The notes under the pieces were generated by a model that was given only the letters and a program-made list of their open reading frames with translations, was not told the DNA's origin and ran no database searches. This document shows, piece after piece, positions 31,542 through 40,043 of a stretch of DNA of 64,000 bases (position 1 is its first letter; the number at the start of each line of letters is the position of its first letter). The translations under genes and the position numbers were made by a program. The stretch comes from Prevotellaceae bacterium UBA4301 (GTDB lineage Bacteria; Bacteroidota; Bacteroidia; Bacteroidales; Bacteroidaceae), in NCBI GenBank assembly GCA_002395775.1, contig DGUV01000045.1, positions 1 to 64,000 on the forward strand, read 5' to 3'.

Positions 31542-34500
31542 ATGAACAAACAAGACAAACATATACCGAAGAATATCTCCCTGGTGGATGTGATGCGGAT
31601 GAACGGTTACGAACCGGCCCACATGCCTAAGAAGGCAGGTGCGAGGGTGCTGTACCATTGTCCGTTCCATCATCCCGATACAAATCCGTCGTTCAGTGTG
31701 GAGCAGCAGGCCGATGGCGGCCATGATGCGCCTGGTTGGATTTGTGGCGGTTGCAACAAGGCGGGATATGGTGCCATTGCGCTGCAGGCGGCGCTGATGG
31801 GACTGGACCACACGTCGCTGACGGGCGAACAGATGCAGAAGGTATGCCAGCGCTTAGTGGACGATCACAATGTAGAGATTGAGGGGACGGCACCGACGAC
31901 ACCGGAACAACGCACGACGGTGGTGAAGGCACAGTCCGACTGCGACTATGACCTGACACCGTGGACGGCGGAGCATCTGCGGGCGCTGGGCTTCACGGTG
32001 AAGTTGGCTACCGTGCAGGGCGAGGACGGCGAGCAGGTGACACGTTTCTCGCAGCCCGATGCCGACGGCCTATGGCACTCGCCCGACGGCAACCCCGAAC
32101 CGCTATACCGTTGCTCGCTGGATCGCGAATACTGGCGGGGCAGGGGAGAGGCACGCACTGCTGCAGAGTGGGGCGAGGTGGTGGAACGTGAGTTCAGGAC
32201 CTATCCCGTAGATACGTTCGTCACGGCAGCCACGGAGCCGAAGCAGGGTGGCAAGATTTCCCTCTGCATCAAGAGCCGTCCGTCATACCCCATCTTTGTC
32301 ATGCCATACGAATGGGGTGTGAAGAAGTACGAGCCGAGGAGCAAGACTGGCAACAAATGGTACTGGCACAGCAAGGAAGATGTGGGGACGAAGGTATATG
32401 GCAGCCGGACGGCGATGGCTGCGCTGGAAGCCTTCGGCGGCAGAATCGCCGAGCACACGGGAGAGCAAGGTGGAAGCCCTTGGTGGGCTGACGTGCAGAA
32501 GGACTTGCGGCATCCGCTGGTGAAGATAATAGGGAAGGATGAGAAGGGCGATGCACGCACATATTATAAGATGAAGCGTCTGTGCCTGTGCTCTGGGCCG
32601 AGGGATGCGATGCAGATGTGGGCAGCGACGGACGCACACGTCCTATGGCTACACAATGAGTTGGCCGGCATACACGACGGCGTGCTTGACGAATGGCTTA
32701 GGGCGTTGCTGGTGAGAATGACACAGGTGGCGGTGGATGTGTATGTGTGCTATGACCTGGACCAGACGGGTGTGGCTTGCAGCGGAAGCATTGCGCTTGA
32801 AAACGCTAACGTGCATTGGGTGAGGTTGCCAAGGGAGATGGCAGAACCTGTCGGCAAAACCGACGGGCACAGTGGCAAACCCCTGAAGGATGTGACGGAC
32901 TTCGTGACGCATTTCCCGCAGATACAGAAGCGGTTTGCGCCGGACTTGCGCAAGGCAAACCCATCGGAAGCACTGATGCGACTGCTGAAGAATGCGTTGA
33001 CGATGCAGTTTTGGATTGACAAGGCGACGACGAAGAAGACACGCGAGGGCGACGAGAAGGAAAAGAACGTGCGCTATGTATTGAGCGTGGCGAACCTCCT
33101 GCAGTTCCTCGACGCGAAGGGCATACGCTGTCACGGCGACGAGCGCGGACAACGTGCGTTCTACCAACTCTCTTTCCACAACACATACCGCTACCTTGAC
33201 ACCTCGCGGACGGGCAGCCAACTGGAGGCCGTGAGCCGCACGGCGATGCTCGACTGGATAGATGCACACATCAGCGAGGAGGATGCGCCCTTCAAGGCCA
33301 ACCTCGTCAACACCATCTTCACGGGCAAGGGGCTCGACCTAAGGACGATGAGCACGATGCCCCCGACATCCATCAACGAACATTCGTGGGGCGAGACGTT
33401 CGACCATTTCTTCTTCGAGAACACAGCGGTGCGCGTCGATAAGGACGGCATCAAGGCTGTGGCATACGAACAGTTGGCGTGGGTGACGAACGAGGAAGCC
33501 ATCATGCCGGGCGAGTTCCAAGAAATGAAACAATCGTGGCGTATCGTCATCAATCCTAAATATGAAACTGAGCGGAAGCGGCACGAAGAGATAAGCAAGC
33601 AATGCACCACGCCCGCCATGCGAGCCGCCGAGAACCTGCGCTGGAAAAACTACGAGAACCTGTGGAAGTACAGGCTCATCATGGACAAACCCTTTGATGA
33701 GATGCCGATGCACTTCCAGTTCGTGTATAACACCTGTCGCATCTTCTGGGAGAAAGAATCGTTTGGCGAGACGCTGACAGCCGTGGAGCGGCAGATGCAG
33801 GACATGCACTTCATTAACAAGGCACACGCTGTGGGCTATGCCATCACGCGGCACAGGAGCCTTGCCAGCCAACAGACTGTTCACATGACCGACTATAGCG
33901 TGACGGACGAGAACAAAGCCAGTGGACGCAACGGCAAGACTGCCTTCATTGACCTGATGGCACTTGTGCGCCCGTCGTCGGCCAACGTCGCCGGCAAGAG
34001 CATGAAGAATATCTCGATGGAGGTTCTGTTCGGCTCTGTAGTGGCCGGCCTGCACACCCTCGTCTGTGTCGATGAACTTCCCAACAACTTCAACGTGGAG
34101 GACATCTACAACATCGGCACGAAGATAGTTTGCAAGACACTCTACAAGCAGCCCATCACACTGACGGGCGACGAGGTGCCGAAGGTGTTCCTCACGTCAA
34201 ACAAACCTTTCGACCGCTCGTCAGGCTCTACCAAGGGACGTATCTATCCCTGCTACACCTCTGACTACTACCATGCCGCCACAGACGATGGACGTTGGCT
34301 CGACCACGCTCCGAAGGACGACTTCCAGGAGAAGTACGGTGTGGCCGAGGTGGCCCGCAACCTGCCACCCGCGTTGCTCAACGAGGTGCAGAACCTGCTG
34401 CTGGCCTTTGCACAGTTCTATCTGCAGCACCCCAACGAGGTCATCCTGCCGCCCACCGAGGCGCGCAGCCTGCGCCGCGAACTCTACGCCATGACCAAGG

Positions 34501-35024
34501 ACGGCGGCCTGACCGACTGGATGCTGCAATACTTCGAGGATGTGCCCGACAATCCGCGTATTGGTCAGCCCATCCCGCCGCAGGAGATGGCCATCAGCCT
34601 CTTGGACAGCGAGGGAGAGGCGGTCACTTACGAGACAATCGAGAAGACCAAGAAGCGCATCGCAAAGTACCTGAAGCCCTGCCTGAACCGCATGGGCATC
34701 GTCATGGACCCCGACGTGGTACTGACTACGGCATCGTACCGCCGTCATGGTGGCCGACAGATGCGGGCATGGATGACCCAACTCGACGGCCTCGGTCGCC
34801 CGCTGGAGAAGATGGTGAAGAACCAATATCGCCGCGAGGTCAGCACCGGCGAGCGTCTGCCGAGGGAACTGAGCAACCACGTTTTTGTGCATTACTTCTA
34901 CCGCAACAGGCCGGGTGAAGTGCCGACAAAGCCTTACACGCAGGGAAAGGAATATGAAGAGGGATATGTGCAGGCAGCTCCGGAGAAGGACCCGGAGGCC
35001 AGGGCCAATGAGGTCTTGGAATAA
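31542..35024 (+). CDS. P4-like primase-helicase
   Basis: 1160 residues, the largest replication gene here. Order: CHC2-type zinc site (C40, H43, C68, C71), TOPRIM-like primase region (about 345-425) with the DxD pair in CYDLDQTG (D405, D407), and an SF3-type helicase with Walker A GRNGKT (795-800), Walker B VCVDEL (D844-E845), sensor LTSN and an arginine-finger region (STKGRIYPC). The order is that of phage P4 alpha protein. The TOPRIM Glu motif is not standard (SGPRDAM at 351-357). It would prime and unwind phage DNA at the origin. Starts 5 nt after the methylase stop; its own stop overlaps the next start. Confidence 0.85.
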   Translation: MNKQDKHIPKNISLVDVMRMNGYEPAHMPKKAGARVLYHCPFHHPDTNPSFSVEQQADGGHDAPGWICGGCNKAGYGAIALQAALMGLDHTSLTGEQMQKVCQRLVDDHNVEIEGTAPTTPEQRTTVVKAQSDCDYDLTPWTAEHLRALGFTVKLATVQGEDGEQVTRFSQPDADGLWHSPDGNPEPLYRCSLDREYWRGRGEARTAAEWGEVVEREFRTYPVDTFVTAATEPKQGGKISLCIKSRPSYPIFVMPYEWGVKKYEPRSKTGNKWYWHSKEDVGTKVYGSRTAMAALEAFGGRIAEHTGEQGGSPWWADVQKDLRHPLVKIIGKDEKGDARTYYKMKRLCLCSGPRDAMQMWAATDAHVLWLHNELAGIHDGVLDEWLRALLVRMTQVAVDVYVCYDLDQTGVACSGSIALENANVHWVRLPREMAEPVGKTDGHSGKPLKDVTDFVTHFPQIQKRFAPDLRKANPSEALMRLLKNALTMQFWIDKATTKKTREGDEKEKNVRYVLSVANLLQFLDAKGIRCHGDERGQRAFYQLSFHNTYRYLDTSRTGSQLEAVSRTAMLDWIDAHISEEDAPFKANLVNTIFTGKGLDLRTMSTMPPTSINEHSWGETFDHFFFENTAVRVDKDGIKAVAYEQLAWVTNEEAIMPGEFQEMKQSWRIVINPKYETERKRHEEISKQCTTPAMRAAENLRWKNYENLWKYRLIMDKPFDEMPMHFQFVYNTCRIFWEKESFGETLTAVERQMQDMHFINKAHAVGYAITRHRSLASQQTVHMTDYSVTDENKASGRNGKTAFIDLMALVRPSSANVAGKSMKNISMEVLFGSVVAGLHTLVCVDELPNNFNVEDIYNIGTKIVCKTLYKQPITLTGDEVPKVFLTSNKPFDRSSGSTKGRIYPCYTSDYYHAATDDGRWLDHAPKDDFQEKYGVAEVARNLPPALLNEVQNLLLAFAQFYLQHPNEVILPPTEARSLRRELYAMTKDGGLTDWMLQYFEDVPDNPRIGQPIPPQEMAISLLDSEGEAVTYETIEKTKKRIAKYLKPCLNRMGIVMDPDVVLTTASYRRHGGRQMRAWMTQLDGLGRPLEKMVKNQYRREVSTGERLPRELSNHVFVHYFYRNRPGEVPTKPYTQGKEYEEGYVQAAPEKDPEARANEVLE

Positions 35025-35413
35025 TGAAATATTGCAAGGTGAAGAAGAGAAAGGTCATAGTCATCCGCCGTTCGTGCCTCACGGGGCGTGTGGTATGGGT
35101 GTACCAGGGTACGTCGCATGAGGCAGCACGCAAAGCCTACTGGCGGGCCTGCCGGAAAGAAGTGGAACGTGTGCGGAAGTGGGAAGAGGAGGTTCGCCGC
35201 CGACAGGCCCACTATGCCAAGCTGCTGGCCGACATGTTGGCTGAGTTGCCTATAGATGCAACGCTGTCGCCCGAGCAACAGGGGGCTGCCAAGGAGCTAC
35301 AACGGCAGGCTCAAGAACAGACGGAGTGTGATCGTGAGTTTTACGACCACATCATGGAGATGAACCGCCGTCGCGATGAGGACAGAAAAATACGACAGAG
35401 GATGAAGAAATGA
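35024..35413 (+). CDS. Basic coiled-coil protein, 129 aa
   Basis: Start overlaps the primase stop (TAATG), so the two are coupled. Very Arg/Lys-rich with helical segments (about 30-65 and 85-129). Possibly a DNA- or RNA-binding helper of replication; no family seen. Confidence 0.65.
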   Translation: MKYCKVKKRKVIVIRRSCLTGRVVWVYQGTSHEAARKAYWRACRKEVERVRKWEEEVRRRQAHYAKLLADMLAELPIDATLSPEQQGAAKELQRQAQEQTECDREFYDHIMEMNRRRDEDRKIRQRMKK

Positions 35414-35475
35414 AATTATGCGAATGGATATTATGTTTAATCGGGTTTATAACAATATAAGGGAAAAATACAGCC

Positions 35476-35703
35476 ATGAGTAAGCAGAATTTTATTATTG
35501 CTGAGGGTGAGGTTACTGAGGCATTGGGCGGTGACCGTTTCCGTGTGGAGTTGGACAACGGTGTGAGCATCCTTGGAATGCTCAGCGGCAAAATGCGGCA
35601 GCGGCACATCCGCATCATGCCAGGCGACCGAGTGAATGTAGAGTTGTCCCTCTACGATCTCACAAAGGGACGCATCAGTTATCGGTATAACGTCAACAGA
35701 TAA
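35476..35703 (+). CDS. infA: Translation initiation factor IF-1
   Basis: 75 residues, full length for IF-1, collinear with bacterial IF-1 throughout: EGEVTEAL, FRVELDNG, SGKMR, HIRIMPGDRV, SLYDLTKGRISYRY. This is a single S1-like OB fold that binds the A-site region of the 30S subunit and works with IF-2 and IF-3. Differences from usual sequences are GMLSGKMR for AHISGKMR and SLYDL for SPYDL, and a NVNR tail. It lies just after the primase operon with an A-rich leader. A phage copy could favour phage mRNAs, which here lack Shine-Dalgarno sites. Confidence 0.9.
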   Translation: MSKQNFIIAEGEVTEALGGDRFRVELDNGVSILGMLSGKMRQRHIRIMPGDRVNVELSLYDLTKGRISYRYNVNR

Positions 35704-35752
35704 CCGACATGATGAAGAAATATGTATTTACCAACGAAATCATAATAAAACG

Positions 35753-36121
35753 ATGAACAACGAAGTACTTCAATCCATTGCCCTCGTCATGGGCATTGTC
35801 ACCTACGCAGCGATGACCTTTATGGCTGCGTTCGCATTTGTCCGGCTACGAAATCAGTCCAACGACCTTCTGGTGCTGAAGGTGGAACTCTTCAAGGTGT
35901 ACTCTATGCTTTCCGCCACAAAGGTGAAAGAGCAATTCGCAGAGGTGGAGAAATTGAGGAAACTCCTCCCCCACCTGGTAAAACGAGAAAAATTCGCCGA
36001 AGCAGCCAAGGTGAAGGAGCTCATCGAGCAACAGGAGGAAGCAGCTATGAAGGCCCTGAAATGGCTCAATGAGACCTTTGGCGACAACGCGGGAATCAAT
36101 GTAACCAAAATCTCATTATAA
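35753..36121 (+). CDS. Membrane-anchored protein with UVR-like helix pair
   Basis: 122 residues. N-terminal hydrophobic span (about 8-30), then helices. KLRKLLPHLVKREKFAEAAKVKELIE (about 63-89) matches the spacing of the UVR motif of UvrB/UvrC/ClpC, a helical hairpin for protein contacts. Function unknown; a 15-codon ORF precedes it and overlaps its start. Confidence 0.6.
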   Translation: MNNEVLQSIALVMGIVTYAAMTFMAAFAFVRLRNQSNDLLVLKVELFKVYSMLSATKVKEQFAEVEKLRKLLPHLVKREKFAEAAKVKELIEQQEEAAMKALKWLNETFGDNAGINVTKISL

Positions 36122-36123
36122 CT

Positions 36124-36444
36124 ATGGGACAGAAGAAACTGAAAATCTACATCTCGGGCAAGATTGCCCACATGGACCTCGACGAGCGCCGCCGGAGGTT
36201 CAAGATGGCAGCCGACTACTGGCAACTGAAAGGCTACGACGTGTTCAACCCTTTCGAGAATGGGCTGTCTCAGGAGGCGGACTGGCATGAGCACATGAGG
36301 GTCGATATTCGCGCACTTGTGGACTGCGACATCATCTATATGCTCAGCGGATGGGAGCACTCCAAAGGGGCGAAGCTGGAGTTGGACGTAGCCAGCAGTT
36401 GCGGCATCCCTGTATGGTTTGAAACAAACAACAGAGAGTCATGA
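36124..36444 (+). CDS. DUF4406-like, nucleoside 2-deoxyribosyltransferase-related protein
   Basis: 106 residues: YISGKI, GYDVFNP, HMRVDIRALVDCDIIYMLSGWEHSKGA and GIPVWF follow the DUF4406 pattern of the nucleoside 2-deoxyribosyltransferase clan. The family is common in phages and may act on nucleotides or nucleotide signals. Starts 2 nt after the previous gene. Confidence 0.8.
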   Translation: MGQKKLKIYISGKIAHMDLDERRRRFKMAADYWQLKGYDVFNPFENGLSQEADWHEHMRVDIRALVDCDIIYMLSGWEHSKGAKLELDVASSCGIPVWFETNNRES

Positions 36445-36494
36445 TATACGAAGAGAATTATCCCGAAATCTGGTACAGCTAAAAAACGTGATAT

Positions 36495-36926
36495 ATGACC
36501 GTACACCGATTCATGTCAGAGGCAGAGTATGAATGCCTCATTAGCGGCGGCAAGCTGATGAACGCCACCGACCATGCACGGGAGCGGGGACAGCGGACGG
36601 ATGCCGTGGGCTTCTGCTTCTTTACGGAGCCGCCCGAAGAGGCGATACATTGGCTCTCGGGCTGCTGCTACCCCGACTGGTGCGTGACGATGGAGGTGCC
36701 CGACACACTGCTCCGCCCTGCCACCGCCACCTACCGCGACCCGAAGAAGGACGACCTGATGAAGGGACCCATCTTTAGCGGCAACCGCCCCACGATGCAG
36801 AAGCGGGAGTGGTGCTGCACGCAGTATGGCCTGGCCGACGGGGTGAAGGTGATTGCCGTCACGCAGAAGTATAAGGTGAGTGCTGAGATACGGCGATTGC
36901 TGCAACGGATGGGGATGATGCCCTGA
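36495..36926 (+). CDS. Unknown protein, possibly ADP-ribosyltransferase-like
   Basis: 143 residues. A HRFMS start, a middle GFCFFTEPPEEAI-HWL block and a late Glu in KREWCCTQYG are spaced as the conserved Arg/His, aromatic-Ser/Thr and Glu positions of small ADP-ribosyltransferase folds. This is pattern similarity only. The CC pairs (about 55 and 106) are unusual. Confidence 0.45.
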   Translation: MTVHRFMSEAEYECLISGGKLMNATDHARERGQRTDAVGFCFFTEPPEEAIHWLSGCCYPDWCVTMEVPDTLLRPATATYRDPKKDDLMKGPIFSGNRPTMQKREWCCTQYGLADGVKVIAVTQKYKVSAEIRRLLQRMGMMP

Positions 36927-36969
36927 GATTTTTTTCAGGCCACGAATTGAAAGAATTGCACGAATTGAT

Positions 36970-38094
36970 ATGGCAGCAATGAGCAACCCGACACATAGCA
37001 CTACCCCACTTCCTGCTCTCCCCAAGAGCTGGAGCGAGCTCACCTGGCAGCAGCTCACCGACTGCTGGACGGTGAAGATGCGCTTTGGCGGCAACTCCGA
37101 CGTGGCGCGGGCGGCGGCACTGCTCACCCTCTGCGGACTGACGGTGCGGCACGATTCCGGCGCGTCGTTCAGCCGGCAGACTGGCGAAGCCACCTACTCC
37201 CTGAAGGGCAAGGATGGGCGGTTCTTCACGGTGACGGCAAGAGAACTGGCCCACCTCGCCCGCCATGCCCTCACCTGGTTCGACTTCCCCTACGGCGATC
37301 CGGGCGAGAAGGAGGAGCGCGACGAGCAGGGCAAGGTCACGAAGGAACGGCGCGAGGCAGTCAGCGGGTACGTCAGCGGCTTCCGCGACGCGATGGAGCT
37401 GCCCATCGACAAATGCACAATTTACAATGCAGGGTTCATAATTCCCGGCGAGAAGCGCAAGTGGTGGCAGAGACTTTCAACTCTCAACTCTCAACTCTCA
37501 ACTAAGGTGTTCTCCCTCCCACAGGTGGCAATGAACAACCTCACCTGGCAGCAATACCGCTCCCTGCAAGCCATCGCCCCCCAGCTCTTTCAGGAGGGCA
37601 ACACCGACGGACAGGTGCTCCACCTGCAAGCCCAGTTCCTCGCCCACTGCCTCGTGCCACGCTCCTTCGCCCTGCTCGACACCAGCGGCGGCAGCATCCG
37701 CCTCCGTCCCCACTGGGAGTTTCGCTACAATGCCGAACAAGCCGATGGGCTGGCCCGGTGGTGGGAAAGGCGGCTCTCTCAGAGTAATCAGAGTAATCGG
37801 GATACTCAGATTTCTACCCTCTTCCACATCTGCTTCCAGTGCTACCAGACTGCCATCCAGTATTACTCCCACGTCTATCCCCTCCTCTTCCAGGACAGCG
37901 GCAAGAGCGACCCCCTGCGCGACGCCCTCACCGGCGAGGTGGGCACCATCAACATCGTGATGAAGTACGCCGGATATGCCGAGCAGCAGCAGGTGTATGA
38001 CTCGAACCTCCCTTTCGTCCTCGACATCCTGAACACGATGACCAAGGAGGCCAAGGAGATAGAGAAAATGAATAGTAAGATTAAGAAGAAATAA
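36970..38094 (+). CDS. Phage protein with in-frame repeat insertions, 374 aa
   Basis: Opens with a LPKSWSELTWQQL block that is repeated in part near residue 195 (NNLTWQQYRSLQ). Such blocks are frequent in Bacteroidales phage proteins and could belong to a tail-assembly protein; family uncertain. Between about residues 155 and 180 the DNA holds ACAATTTACAATGCAG and CTCAACT-type intergenic repeats (37415-37504), translated as CTIYNAGFI and LSTLNSQLST. A further CAGAGTAAT repeat lies near 37788-37812. Confidence 0.6.
   Translation: MAAMSNPTHSTTPLPALPKSWSELTWQQLTDCWTVKMRFGGNSDVARAAALLTLCGLTVRHDSGASFSRQTGEATYSLKGKDGRFFTVTARELAHLARHALTWFDFPYGDPGEKEERDEQGKVTKERREAVSGYVSGFRDAMELPIDKCTIYNAGFIIPGEKRKWWQRLSTLNSQLSTKVFSLPQVAMNNLTWQQYRSLQAIAPQLFQEGNTDGQVLHLQAQFLAHCLVPRSFALLDTSGGSIRLRPHWEFRYNAEQADGLARWWERRLSQSNQSNRDTQISTLFHICFQCYQTAIQYYSHVYPLLFQDSGKSDPLRDALTGEVGTINIVMKYAGYAEQQQVYDSNLPFVLDILNTMTKEAKEIEKMNSKIKKK
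37475..37504. repeat. CTCAACT repeat inside a coding region
   Basis: TTTCAACTCTCAACTCTCAAC in frame within the gene at 36970; the same unit forms the end of the gene at 11870. Confidence 0.7.
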
Positions 38095-38119
38095 TAGCCT
38101 CAATAAAAAGCTCAACATT

Positions 38120-38188
38120 ATGTTAATCATGTTCACATCACGCTGCCACATGGGGTGTCCGCACTGTATGCAGGATGCGAAACACTGA
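38120..38188 (+). pseudogene. Remnant of a radical SAM gene (N-terminus only)
   Basis: 22 codons ending in TGA. They contain SRCHMGCPHCMQDA, a complete CxxxCxxC iron-sulfur motif with its usual flanks, but nothing further. This looks like the first 22 residues of a radical SAM enzyme, the rest lost. Alternatively a decoy peptide, which seems less likely. Confidence 0.6.
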
Positions 38189-38262
38189 CCATAAGAATTA
38201 ATGAATATTTATTGCATAAATAGATTCCCGCATGGGATATTATTAACTTAATTATTACAACT

Positions 38263-38364
38263 ATGAAATGGAAAGAACTTGACTGGAAGGTGCGCGGCAT
38301 CATTGGTATTGTCGCCGTCGCAGCTGTGTTGTTCGGCTTGGCCATGCTGTCCTCGCTGACGTAA
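38263..38364 (+). CDS. Membrane microprotein, duplicated start, copy 1
   Basis: 33 residues, AACTATG start. The first 14 residues (MKWKELDWKVRGII) are identical to those at 39424; the rest is one hydrophobic span (GIVAVAAVLFGLAML). Likely inner-membrane peptide of unknown function. Confidence 0.5.
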   Translation: MKWKELDWKVRGIIGIVAVAAVLFGLAMLSSLT

Positions 38365-38414
38365 AACGAATGGAGAGAGGGGCTCGCTCCTCTCTCCTTA
38401 ACCCTCAAATTAGG

Positions 38415-38636
38415 ATGAAAGAAATTGAAAAAAGGGCTGCTGAATGTTTGAAAGCGGCAAGGAAGATGTACAAAGAGGCGTATGACATGGAATTGTCTGA
38501 GTCCGAGAGTCAGCAATTACTTCAGAATCTTATTTCATATATTGCTTATGATGATGTAATCCCCCACATGGGTAATATTGAGGCAGATATGGCAAATATG
38601 AAAGCTGTAAAAGCGTATATAAATAAGCAGGTGTAG
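38415..38636 (+). CDS. Hypothetical helical protein, 73 aa
   Basis: The ATG at 38415 has AGG close upstream and is preferred over a start at 38370. Helical, acidic-basic mixed. Unrecognised. Confidence 0.55.
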   Translation: MKEIEKRAAECLKAARKMYKEAYDMELSESESQQLLQNLISYIAYDDVIPHMGNIEADMANMKAVKAYINKQV

Positions 38637-38664
38637 CAAGATATACTCCACCAACCGTCCCAAC

Positions 38665-38886
38665 ATGCAGGAGTTTCTTGGAGCCTTGCAGCCCTTCTGG
38701 CGCGACCTTCAGCAAGAGCGTGGCAGGTACCGTATGGAGATGCAGTCAAAGAAGCGGGAGCGGGACTATGCCGAATGGGAACGCACCCGTGCCACCAAGG
38801 AGCAGATAAAGAAGATGATTGAGGAAGGCAAGTTGCGCAACCCGGAGAAGTGGGTGGCTATCTTAGGACTTAATTTTGAGGAATAG
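38665..38886 (+). CDS. Hypothetical charged helical protein, 73 aa
   Basis: Very Arg/Glu/Lys-rich, helical through residue 60. Unknown function. Confidence 0.55.
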   Translation: MQEFLGALQPFWRDLQQERGRYRMEMQSKKRERDYAEWERTRATKEQIKKMIEEGKLRNPEKWVAILGLNFEE

Positions 38887-38898
38887 AAAAAATCCATA

Positions 38899-39120
38899 AT
38901 GCTTATGAAACTGATTACAAACATCATCGAGAGAGTGAAGCTGCGTGAAAGGCGCAGGAGTAGCGAACGTGTGAAGGAGGATTTCCAGATAACGGAGCGA
39001 GACGGCGAGATATGGCTTACCTTTGCCGGGTGCCCCATCCTCCCCTCATCCATGCTGAAGGAAGACCCGATAGCAACTCTTACAAGGGTTAGGGAATTGC
39101 ACATGAACGACAAGTATTAA
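38899..39120 (+). CDS. Hypothetical protein, 73 aa
   Basis: Basic N-terminal helix (KLITNIIERVKLRERRR) followed by a small beta part (EIWLTFAGCPIL). Start may be the second Met (38905). Confidence 0.55.
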   Translation: MLMKLITNIIERVKLRERRRSSERVKEDFQITERDGEIWLTFAGCPILPSSMLKEDPIATLTRVRELHMNDKY

Positions 39121-39140
39121 CTTTATAAATCAAGTAAGCT

Positions 39141-39386
39141 ATGACAATATTTTTAAACATCATCCAATCCGTTTTGCTTATCGGTTTGGTCATCATCATT
39201 ACGATTGAAACGAAGAACCTTCTTCGTGCATCTAAGGCTGTTGATATGCTTGAAGGGCTCACTGACAACTATTTTGAGGAGTTGGAAAAGGTGCAAAGGA
39301 TTGCCAAACACTTCCGTGAAATAGAGGATGAGGTGCTTAAAAAGTTGCACAGTGAGAATCTCAACCATGCCAACGAGGAAGAATAA
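39141..39386 (+). CDS. Small membrane protein with coiled-coil tail, 81 aa
   Basis: Hydrophobic span at about 3-22 (LNIIQSVLLIGLVIIITI), then a charged helical tail. GCTATG start. From about here the DNA becomes clearly AT-richer, up to about 43.9 kb. Confidence 0.6.
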   Translation: MTIFLNIIQSVLLIGLVIIITIETKNLLRASKAVDMLEGLTDNYFEELEKVQRIAKHFREIEDEVLKKLHSENLNHANEEE

Positions 39387-39423
39387 ACCCGTAAGGGAAG
39401 TAATACAATTAATTCACATCACT

Positions 39424-39489
39424 ATGAAATGGAAAGAACTTGACTGGAAGGTGCGCGGCATCATTCTTATACTTATCTATTGCTTTTGA
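39424..39489 (+). CDS. Membrane microprotein, duplicated start, copy 2
   Basis: 21 residues: MKWKELDWKVRGII followed by LILIYCF. The first 42 nt repeat those at 38263 exactly, after which the sequences diverge. A truncated or rearranged copy. Confidence 0.4.
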   Translation: MKWKELDWKVRGIILILIYCF

Positions 39490-39513
39490 TTACACATTAA
39501 CTATAAAATAACT

Positions 39514-40008
39514 ATGGCAGCAATAGACAAACTGTATGTTCATTCATACTATGAGTATGATGACTTAAGGAGATGGGCGATTGCTTATTATCCTGAGCTG
39601 TTGTTCTACTTCTATGATATTATAATGACTTATCAGCAATGGAAAATCAACAGTAATGCTTACGCAAAAATACACATTGCTATTGCCAAGAGGGACTATG
39701 AGAAGATAGGAATAGAAAGTCGTGCGGTGGAAAACCTTATTAAACACTATAAGGAATCTGTTGGCTATGATTGTCCAAGAGAACAAGCTGAGGAGGAAGC
39801 ATTTTCAATTATAGATGCCTACCATAAGACGGCAAGAGATTGGGAGGATTCATATACTTGCCCAGTATTGAACACTCCATTTGAAGTAGATAAGAAACTC
39901 TTATGGATTTGTCCAGTTCCTTGTGTTAGAAAGTATCTTGAGGAACAATGCGGATATAAGACTCGTTGGTATCACAAATTGTTTTGGAGAGGTAAAAAAC
40001 ATTTTTAA
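39514..40008 (+). CDS. Hypothetical protein, 164 aa
   Basis: AACTATGG start, AT-rich codons (unlike the GC-richer genes to the left). Tyr/Trp-rich, helical, with a possible Cys/Pro loop (WICPVPCVRKYL). No family recognised. Confidence 0.6.
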   Translation: MAAIDKLYVHSYYEYDDLRRWAIAYYPELLFYFYDIIMTYQQWKINSNAYAKIHIAIAKRDYEKIGIESRAVENLIKHYKESVGYDCPREQAEEEAFSIIDAYHKTARDWEDSYTCPVLNTPFEVDKKLLWICPVPCVRKYLEEQCGYKTRWYHKLFWRGKKHF

Positions 40009-40043
40009 TAAAGTCAATTATTAATGGATAAAATCAAGAACTG

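Noticed and set aside
31336..31545. Separate 69-aa gene after the methylase
   Set aside because: This frame is not the one that continues the methylase; the biologically sensible continuation is the +1 frame ending at 31537.
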